From contig JBFWVT010000073.1 of assembly GCA_050246595.1 (NCBI GenBank), positions 1-25,499 of the forward strand: a stretch of 25,499 nt of DNA, written 5' to 3'. Origin of the DNA: DATARH01 sp050246595. GTDB lineage: Bacteria > Pseudomonadota > Alphaproteobacteria > ATCC43930 > CGMCC-115725. Position numbers and translations under genes: made by a program. Below the pieces are notes generated by a model. It was not told the DNA's origin. It saw only the letters and a list, made by a program, of their open reading frames with translations, and searched no databases. Within the stretch, counting starts at the first letter, position 1. Each line of letters opens with the position of its first letter. This document shows, piece by piece, positions 20,516 through 25,499 of this stretch.

Positions 20516-21103
20516 ATGGCGGACGGCACCTCCCCGATCGCTCCTGCGGCCCCGACCGAGGCCGTGACCCCGGGCGGCATCAATCACCTCGTCATCAATG
20601 TGCGCGACATTGAAGAGTCGCACCGGTTCTGGACCGAGATCCTCGGCTTTAAGGAGGTCGGACGGTCGAGCCGGCGCAACATGCGCTTCTACAGCGGCGA
20701 CCACAGCGGTCAGATGAACCACCACGACATCGCGCTGGTCGAGAACCCGAACCTGCCAAAGCCGCCGGCCGACTGGCAGATGTTCGACATGCCGCTCGCG
20801 ATCAACCATATCGCGATCACGATGCCGAACCGCGAAGCCTGGCTGAAGCAGCTCGCCTGGCTGCGCAGAAACGGGGTCAAGTTCAACCGCCGCGTCAATC
20901 ACGGCATGACGCACAGCCTCTATATCAACGACCCGAACGGCTACGGGGTCGAGGTGCTGTACGAATTGCCGCGCGAGGTCTGGGGCGAGAACATCCAGGG
21001 CGCGCTCGATTTTGTCGAGAACCTGCCGACCGAGGGCGAGGAAGCCTTTGTCGATGATACCAACTATCCGCATTTCGCCGCGAAGACGCCGGCAGCGGAG
21101 TAA
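20516..21103 (+). CDS. VOC-fold (glyoxalase / extradiol dioxygenase superfamily) protein
   Basis: A 195-residue protein with two paired beta-alpha-beta-beta-beta modules. Likely metal ligands are His24 (GGINHLVINVRD), His98 (AINHIAITMPN) and Glu146 (NGYGVEVLYEL), the pattern of iron-dependent extradiol (catechol-2,3-) dioxygenases and related enzymes. It could therefore open an aromatic ring or act on another small diol; the family is too broad to say more. The C-terminal 45 residues (from about EVWGENIQGALDF) extend past the fold, as in ring-cleaving dioxygenases. GGAG is seven bases before the ATG. Together with the Rieske oxygenase it hints at aromatic catabolism, though the genes are not linked. 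Confidence 0.85.
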   Translation: MADGTSPIAPAAPTEAVTPGGINHLVINVRDIEESHRFWTEILGFKEVGRSSRRNMRFYSGDHSGQMNHHDIALVENPNLPKPPADWQMFDMPLAINHIAITMPNREAWLKQLAWLRRNGVKFNRRVNHGMTHSLYINDPNGYGVEVLYELPREVWGENIQGALDFVENLPTEGEEAFVDDTNYPHFAAKTPAAE

Positions 21104-21110
21104 TGTTTTC

Positions 21111-21246
21111 CCCTCTCCCGCATTGCGGGAGAGGGTGCCTCCGGACATGGTTCGGAGGCGGGTGAGGGTATGACAGCCGCAGGAGCCCTCACCCTCCCAC
21201 GCCTTACGGCGTGGGTCCCTCCCTCTCCCGCGGTGCGGGAGAAGGG
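21111..21246. repeat. REP/BIME-like palindromes, paired units
   Basis: Hairpin arms CCCTCTCCCGCA (21111-21122) / TGCGGGAGAGGG (21124-21135), then GCCTCCG...CGGAGGC and GGGTGAGGG. The order then reverses: CCCTCACCC, CCCACGCC-TTAC-GGCGTGGG (21196-21215), and TCTCCCGC-GGT-GCGGGAGA (21224-21242). It is the same family as the units at 5553, 7720 and 7982. It fills the space between the VOC gene and the small membrane protein gene and may terminate the former. Confidence 0.72.
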
Positions 21247-21256
21247 ATTATGCGGA

Positions 21257-21565
21257 ATGCGCTGCACAAAGGCCGCGCTGCTGATTTTCGGCCTCGGGCT
21301 GGCGATCGGTTTTATCGTCGTCGTCGGCGAGTTCTCCGGCTGGGAATACCTCGCGAGCGGGATCATGGCGCTCGGACTGGCATTGCTGCCGTTGGGCCTG
21401 TTCGCCGACGGGCACGGGATCGCGGCGCTGCGCTGGATCGCGTGCCGTTTTTCGCGCCGAAAGCGAAGCCCCAAACGCGGTCGCACGGTTCGAGCAGGCG
21501 CGCGGTCGCGCAAGGCCCCATCGCGAGCCGCCTCTCCCCGCGCCCCACGCCGCGCTCGCAGCTAG
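21257..21565 (+). CDS. Small membrane protein with basic tail
   Basis: A 102-residue frame with two probable membrane helices: residues 6-24 (AALLIFGLGLAIGFIVVVG) and about 32-50 (ASGIMALGLALLPLGLF). The remaining 40 residues are strongly basic (RRKRSPKRGRTVRAGARSRK and onward), predicted cytoplasmic. No family is recognised. The start at ATG 21257 follows purine-rich sequence at 21237-21246, which belongs to the repeat upstream, so the start is not firm. The hydrophobic part looks genuinely coding; the basic tail could be read-through into low-complexity DNA. Confidence 0.5.
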   Translation: MRCTKAALLIFGLGLAIGFIVVVGEFSGWEYLASGIMALGLALLPLGLFADGHGIAALRWIACRFSRRKRSPKRGRTVRAGARSRKAPSRAASPRAPRRARS

Positions 21566-21574
21566 GTAATCGCC

Positions 21575-21687
21575 GACGAGATTGTTTCCTCGCGGGTCGC
21601 GTCCGCTTGTCGCAATGACGGCCCAATGTTGTCAATACCAGCCCGGTATTGTCATTGCGAGGAGCGCAGCGACGAAGCAATCTCGTC
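21575..21687. repeat. Inverted pair of extragenic repeats of the TCATTGCGAG type
   Basis: GACGAGATTG...TCGCAATGACG (21575-21620) is followed in inverse orientation by GTCATTGCGA...CAATCTCGTC (21651-21687). A small hairpin CAATACC-AGCCC-GGTATTG lies between them. This sequence type (cgtcattgcgag...gaagcaatctc) is a familiar dispersed repeat in proteobacterial genomes. It lies in the leader region of the enolase-superfamily gene and may shape its mRNA 5' end. Confidence 0.7.
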
Positions 21688-21718
21688 AAACAAGTCCCTG
21701 AACAAGAGGATGCGATCG

Positions 21719-22924
21719 ATGAAAGTGACCGGGCTCGACGTATTGCGCTGCGATGCCGGGTGGCGGAATTATTATTTTCTGAAGCTTTCGACCGATCAGG
21801 GCATTGTCGGCTGGAGCGAGTTTGACGAAGGTTTCGGCTCGCCGGGCATCACCGCCGTTATCGAGCGATTGAAGCCGCGAATCGTCGGGCAGAAGGTCTC
21901 CGACCACGAGCGCATCCACGCCGAATTATACGCGCTGACCCGGCCGGCCGCGGGCGGTGTCGTCGCCGAAGGGCTGGGCGCGATCGAGAACGCGCTGCTC
22001 GACGCCAAGGCGAAGGCGCTCGGCGTGCCGTGTTATGCATTGCTCGGCGGCAGAATACGCGATCGGGTCCGGGTCTACTGGTCGCATTGCGCGACGTGGC
22101 GGATCAACCAGCCGGACTACTACAAGCCGGCCATCACCGATCTCGACGGCGTCCGGCGGATCGGCGCTGAGGCGCGCGAGCGCGGTTTTACGGCGCTGAA
22201 AACCAACATCTTTCTGCACGACGAAAACGGTCCGCCGCGCGGCTGGCGGCCGGGTTTTGCGTCGCCGTTCCTGCCCGAACTCAATGTCGAGAAACGGGTT
22301 CTGCGCAATCTGCGCACCCATCTCGAAGCGATAAGGGAGGGCGCCGGTCCGGATATGGATTTGCTGCTCGACCTGAATTTCAACGCCAGGACCGAAGGCT
22401 ATCTGAAGATCCTGCGCTCGATCGCCGATATCGACATGTTCTGGATCGAGATCGACAGCTACGACCCGGAGGCGCTCGGCTATATTCGACGCCAGAGCCC
22501 GCACCCGATCAGCTCGTGCGAGACGCTGTTAGGAATACGCGAATTCCTGCCCTATTTCCGCGCCCAGGCGATGGATGTCGCGATCATCGACGCGGTGTGG
22601 AACGGCGTCTGGCAATCGATGAAAATCGCCAACCTCGCCGAGGCGCACGAGGTCAATATCGCGCCGCACAATTTCTACGGTCATCTCGCGTCGTTTATGA
22701 ATGTGCATTTCGCGGCCGCGGTGCCGAATCTGCGGATCATGGAAATCGATGTCGATCGGCTGGCGTGGGATGCGGAGCTGTTCACGCACACACCGCATTT
22801 TGTCGACGGCTGTCTCGAAGTCCCGGACCGTCCCGGCTGGGGCTGCGAGCCGCGCGAGGATGCCCTCGCCGCCCACCCGCCAAGGGAGACCGGCGGGCTG
22901 ATGAGCTACCGGCAGAAGGGCTGA
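21719..22924 (+). CDS. Mandelate racemase/muconate lactonizing enzyme family protein (enolase superfamily)
   Basis: A 401-residue enzyme with an N-terminal capping domain and a modified TIM barrel. Likely catalytic and metal residues: Lys161 (TALKTNIF), magnesium ligands Asp218 (LLLDLNFN), Glu244 (FWIEID) and Glu268 (SSCETLLG), and His317 in IAPHNFYG with Asp291 as its partner. That arrangement fits the mandelate racemase subgroup, whose members are mostly sugar-acid dehydratases or racemases acting by proton abstraction next to a carboxylate. The start at ATG 21719 is chosen because the frame farther upstream is inside a dispersed repeat; GAGG lies about nine bases upstream. Substrate unknown; a sugar acid is most likely. 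Confidence 0.9.
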   Translation: MKVTGLDVLRCDAGWRNYYFLKLSTDQGIVGWSEFDEGFGSPGITAVIERLKPRIVGQKVSDHERIHAELYALTRPAAGGVVAEGLGAIENALLDAKAKALGVPCYALLGGRIRDRVRVYWSHCATWRINQPDYYKPAITDLDGVRRIGAEARERGFTALKTNIFLHDENGPPRGWRPGFASPFLPELNVEKRVLRNLRTHLEAIREGAGPDMDLLLDLNFNARTEGYLKILRSIADIDMFWIEIDSYDPEALGYIRRQSPHPISSCETLLGIREFLPYFRAQAMDVAIIDAVWNGVWQSMKIANLAEAHEVNIAPHNFYGHLASFMNVHFAAAVPNLRIMEIDVDRLAWDAELFTHTPHFVDGCLEVPDRPGWGCEPREDALAAHPPRETGGLMSYRQKG

Positions 22925-22953
22925 GGTTGCACGAAGGTCGCCGGCCCTGTTGC

Positions 22954-22975
22954 GGACCGCCGGCCTCCGGCCGGC
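22954..22975. repeat. Solo arm of the GC-rich palindromic repeat
   Basis: GGACCGCCGGCCTCCGGCCG followed by GC is identical to the 22-base palindrome arm inside the MITE-like element at 18673. Here only one arm is present, in the 60-bp space between two convergent genes. Within itself it can still form a small hairpin (GCCGGCC...GGCCGGC). Confidence 0.65.
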
Positions 22976-22984
22976 AGTCCTGAG

Positions 22985-23440
22985 CTACTCCTTCTTGCCG
23001 CGCGCCGCCCCGCCGGCGAACGGCTCGGTGTCGGTGCTGTACACGGCGGTGCGGGTTCGCGAGCGGCTCGGCGAGGCGCTGCCGGCAGTTCCGGTATCGC
23101 CGAGACCGCCGGTCGCGGGGTCGAGATCGGCGTCTTCCATCCCGATTTTCGGGTGCGAGCCGGCCCCGGTATCGGCGCCGGATCGCCCGGCGGTGTTGCG
23201 GTTCGGAGAGACGCCCTGATCGCCGGTATGCGGGCCGGTATCGGTGCCCCTTCCGGTTTCCGGATCGGCCGAGCGCGGGCGCAGGCCGCGTCCGGTCGTA
23301 TCGGCGACGGTGCCGGTCTCGGCGTACTCGTCCTCGTTATTGGCGGCCGGATCGGCTAAAGGCTGAGCCGGTCCGCGCCCCCTGTGCCTGTCCGAACCGG
23401 GCCGGTCCGAATCGAGCCTGTCAGAGCCTTGCGATGTCAT
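22985..23440 (-). CDS. Disordered hydrophilic protein of unknown function
   Basis: A 151-residue protein almost devoid of hydrophobic stretches and rich in Gly, Asp, Thr, Arg and Ser (MTSQGSDRLDSDRPGSDRHR at the start, FAGGAARGKKE at the end), predicted to be intrinsically disordered. The region has loosely repeated Asp/Arg/Gly and Thr/Gly pairs (GRGTDTGPHTGDQG, GRSGADTGAG). No family is recognised. A good ribosome binding site (GGAG six bases before the ATG at 23440) argues that the frame is real. Its start codon overlaps, on the opposite strand, the first ATG of glgA. It may be a stress-type hydrophilin-like protein, but that is a guess from composition only. Confidence 0.6.
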   Translation of the reverse strand: MTSQGSDRLDSDRPGSDRHRGRGPAQPLADPAANNEDEYAETGTVADTTGRGLRPRSADPETGRGTDTGPHTGDQGVSPNRNTAGRSGADTGAGSHPKIGMEDADLDPATGGLGDTGTAGSASPSRSRTRTAVYSTDTEPFAGGAARGKKE

Positions 23441-24990
23441 GGAAATCTCCGTTGCGGGACTTGACCTCCAAACGCCCTCCCGGCGCGGCCGATCCCGCTG
23501 CGCGGCCGAACGCCTCCAAGGGGGAGGCACCGGAGCCGATACGCGTTCTGCATGTCGCGGCCGAGCTGTATCCGTGGGTCAAGACCGGCGGTCTCGGCGA
23601 TGTCATGGCGGCCTTGCCGCCGGCCTTGAGCGCGCTCGGGACCGATGTGCGGGTTGTGCTGCCCGGCTTTACGGAATTTCTCGACGCCTTGGCGCTGACC
23701 GAAATCGTCAGGCTGCGGACGCCGTTTGCCGTCGAACGGGTGCGGATCGCGCTGGCGCGTCTGCCGAACAGCGCGGTCGCCGCGTATCTCGTCGATCATC
23801 CGGCCTTTTATGATCGGCCGGGCACGCCGTATCAGGCGCCGGACGGGAGCGACTGGCCCGACAACCACCGGCGGTTTGCGCTGCTGGGCTGGGCGGCGGC
23901 GGCGCTGGCGCAAGGCGCCGACCCGGCATGGCGACCCGATCTGCTGCATTGCCACGACTGGCACGCGGGTTTGGCTCCGGCCTATCTGCGGGCGCAAGGC
24001 ACCGCCGTGCCGAGCGTCTTCACCGTGCACAATTTGGCGTATCAGGGATTTTTCCCGGCCGCGTTTTTCGCCGATCTGGCGCTGCCGCTGGACTTTTTCG
24101 CGGTTGACGGGGTCGAGTTCTACGGCGGGATGGCCTTTGTCAAGGCCGGGCTGTTTTATGCCGACCGGCTGACGACGGTCAGCCCGACCTATGCGCGCGA
24201 GATCCAGACCCCTGCTTTCGGCTGGGGTCTCGATGGGCTGCTGCTGACGCGCGCCGATGATCTGACCGGGATACTCAACGGCGTCGATCCGGACGTGTGG
24301 TCGCCGGAGAACGATGCGTTTCTGCCGGTGCCATACTCGGCCGACGAGGACGACCTTGCCGACAAGGCGGAGGCGAAGGAGGCGCTGGCGCGCCGCTTCG
24401 GTCTTGATCTGGAGGAGGGAGGGCCGCTCTTTGGCGCCGTCACAAGGTTGACCCCGCAGAAGGGTCTGGACCTGCTGCTCGCCGCGCTGCCCGGTCTGAT
24501 CGGGGCAGGCAGCCGTCTGGTATTGTTGGGCAGCGGCGACACCGCGCTCGAAGCCGGCTTCCGGGCCGCCGAACGCAGCTATCGGGGCAAGGTCGGTATT
24601 GAAATCGGGTATAACGAGGCGCTGTCGCACCTGATTATCGGCGGCAGCGACAGCATTCTCGTGCCGTCGCGTTTCGAGCCGTGCGGTCTGACGCAACTCT
24701 ATGCCTTGCGCTATGGCTCGCCGCCGGTCGTGCGGCGCACCGGCGGGCTCTCCGACACGGTTGTGGACGTGACGGAAGCGACACTGCGGGACGGCACCGC
24801 GACCGGTTTTGCATTCGACGACGAGACGCCCGACGCTCTGCTCGACGCGGCGCGGCGGGCGATCGCATTTTACGGCGACCGGGCCGCCTGGCGGCGCCTT
24901 ACACAGCGGGGGATGACCCGCGACTTTAGTTGGACCGAATCGGCGCGGCAGTACCGGGCGCTCTATCGGGAGCTGGTTTCCGTATCCTGA
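23434..24990 (+). CDS. glgA: Glycogen synthase (ADP-glucose type)
   Basis: A glycosyltransferase family 5 enzyme that adds glucose from ADP-glucose to alpha-1,4-glucan. Motifs: IRVLHVAAELYPWVKTGGLG with the ADP-glucose-binding KTGGL (50-54), LLHCHDWHAGLAPAYL, VFTVHNLAYQGFFP, LTTVSPTYAREI, GILNGVDPDVWSP, VTRLTPQKGLDLLL, and the C-terminal SRFEPCGLTQLYALRYG holding the catalytic Glu. The reading frame from ATG 23434 gives 518 residues, but the first 36 precede the usual family start (at PIRVLHV) and are low-complexity. No ATG or GTG lies closer, so the true start could be a TTG (23452 or 23461) or a rarer codon. No other glg genes are in the window. Confidence 0.93.
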   Translation: MSWKSPLRDLTSKRPPGAADPAARPNASKGEAPEPIRVLHVAAELYPWVKTGGLGDVMAALPPALSALGTDVRVVLPGFTEFLDALALTEIVRLRTPFAVERVRIALARLPNSAVAAYLVDHPAFYDRPGTPYQAPDGSDWPDNHRRFALLGWAAAALAQGADPAWRPDLLHCHDWHAGLAPAYLRAQGTAVPSVFTVHNLAYQGFFPAAFFADLALPLDFFAVDGVEFYGGMAFVKAGLFYADRLTTVSPTYAREIQTPAFGWGLDGLLLTRADDLTGILNGVDPDVWSPENDAFLPVPYSADEDDLADKAEAKEALARRFGLDLEEGGPLFGAVTRLTPQKGLDLLLAALPGLIGAGSRLVLLGSGDTALEAGFRAAERSYRGKVGIEIGYNEALSHLIIGGSDSILVPSRFEPCGLTQLYALRYGSPPVVRRTGGLSDTVVDVTEATLRDGTATGFAFDDETPDALLDAARRAIAFYGDRAAWRRLTQRGMTRDFSWTESARQYRALYRELVSVS

Positions 24991-25077
24991 ACTGCGGCAG
25001 ACCGCCCGGTCTTGCCTTCGCGGGTCCGGTGCCGCGGCCTGCGAGCAGCCCGGCGATGCGATGGGGCGCGTCCCTTA

Positions 25078-25499
25078 GAGTGTGATCGGGTCTGGTTGAA
25101 ACGGGATAGGGGTTCCCCGGCGCGGGGATCTCTGCGCAAGATGCTGGCTGGGGGGCGGAGGCCAGCACGCATGCCCAGACCCTATTCACAGGATTTGCGA
25201 GACCGAGTGGTGGCATCGGTGAGGGGCGGTCGCTCGCGCCGCGCCACCGCGAAGACATTCAACGTGAGCGTCGCCACGGTCGTGCGATGGTCGCAGCGTT
25301 TCCAGGCGACGGGGAGCGCAGCGGCCCTGACGATGGGTGGGCGCCGGCCGCACCGTCTGGCCGGCAGGCGCGAGTGGCTGCTGGCGCGGATCGCGGAGAA
25401 GCCGGACCTGACCTTGCGGGCGCTCCTGGCCGAGCTGGCCGCCGATGGGGTGAAGGTGAGCCATGGCGCGCTGTGGGCATTTTTTGCACGCGAAGGCAT
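25078..25499 (+). mobile_element. Left end of an IS630-type insertion sequence (cut by window edge)
   Basis: The element appears to begin at 25078 (GAGTGTGATCGGGTCTGG) directly after a TA dinucleotide (25076-25077), the target used by the IS630/Tc1 group. About 93 bp of leader, including a small hairpin (CCCCGGCGCGGGG), precede the transposase ATG at 25171. The right end is outside the window. It is inserted 87 bp after the glgA stop codon, so glgA is intact. Confidence 0.65.
25171..25499 (+). CDS. IS630-family transposase, N-terminal part
   Basis: The open frame continues to the window edge (109 complete codons). It begins MPRPYSQDLRDRVVASVRGG and continues SRRATAKTFNVSVATVVRWS, a helix-turn-helix DNA-binding domain typical of IS630-type and related transposases, followed by a second helical region (LRALLAELAADGVKVSHGAL) that resembles the second half of a paired DNA-binding domain. 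The catalytic DDE/D domain lies outside the window, so activity cannot be judged. No frameshift is seen in the visible part. Confidence 0.85.
   Translation, partial: MPRPYSQDLRDRVVASVRGGRSRRATAKTFNVSVATVVRWSQRFQATGSAAALTMGGRRPHRLAGRREWLLARIAEKPDLTLRALLAELAADGVKVSHGALWAFFAREG

Noticed and set aside
21626..21718. N-terminal extension of the enolase-superfamily protein
   Set aside because: The extra residues (CHCEERSDEAIS) are translated extragenic repeat; the family begins at MKVTGLDV.
24991..25077. Possible tRNA or small gene between glgA and the IS630-type element
   Set aside because: No cloverleaf, no start with a ribosome site and no recognisable product in this short GC-rich gap.

Overview
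The window is GC-rich chromosomal DNA with the look of an alphaproteobacterium. The grounds are thrS followed directly by infC, CaiB/crotonase/Rieske catabolic genes, Tat-exported enzymes, several orphan peptide-type solute-binding proteins and many GC-rich intergenic palindromes. Genus and order cannot be read from the sequence; a Rhodospirillales-like lineage is a guess. I see no rRNA, tRNA or CRISPR array.

Layout. 1-353: the 5' end of an IS5-type element with a damaged transposase start, next to a small element with inverted ends. 350-2195 (minus): a dual-specificity-type phosphatase, a small coiled-coil protein and an SDR that lacks the catalytic Tyr/Lys. 2357-3731 (plus): a secreted protein of unknown function and a small putative membrane protein. 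3825-7715: a Rieske oxygenase alpha subunit, a deleted arylamine N-acetyltransferase pseudogene, a crotonase and a divergent CaiB-type CoA-transferase. 7782-10812: a small secreted protein, then the minus-strand thrS-infC unit, preceded by what looks like a complete transcription attenuator. 11124-14928 (minus): two tandem paralogous solute-binding proteins and a small secreted Trp-rich protein. 15058-18496: an LLM-type flavin oxidoreductase, sodC, a small membrane protein and a Tat-exported amidohydrolase. 18565-22924: a MITE-like element, a third solute-binding protein, a VOC-fold protein, a small membrane protein and a mandelate-racemase-type enolase. 22985-25499: a disordered protein divergent from glgA, and the start of an IS630-type insertion sequence.

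How the genes fit together. Most genes are single units or divergent pairs. The catabolic set (SDR, Rieske, crotonase, CoA-transferase, LLM, amidohydrolase, VOC, enolase, binding proteins) suggests a life on diverse organic acids and aromatic or peptide-like compounds, but there is no single recognisable pathway, and no permeases or electron-transfer partners are present. The only clear housekeeping operon is thrS-infC.

The strongest discovery candidate lies upstream of thrS. A promoter is placed so that the transcript would begin at the AUG of a 24-codon reading frame carrying the codons Thr-Thr-Ala-Thr. The first RNA hairpin arm overlaps these codons. Its partner arm can instead pair with the 5' arm of a strong intrinsic terminator (GCAA loop, seven T) about 50 bp before thrS. 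This is the architecture of ribosome-mediated attenuation with a leaderless leader peptide. Other notable points are an ATA start for infC with a well-placed Shine-Dalgarno sequence, the nat pseudogene, a 208-bp element with 19-bp inverted ends and a 46-bp palindrome, and several 14-16 bp tandem duplications in intergenic DNA, one of which appears to build a promoter.
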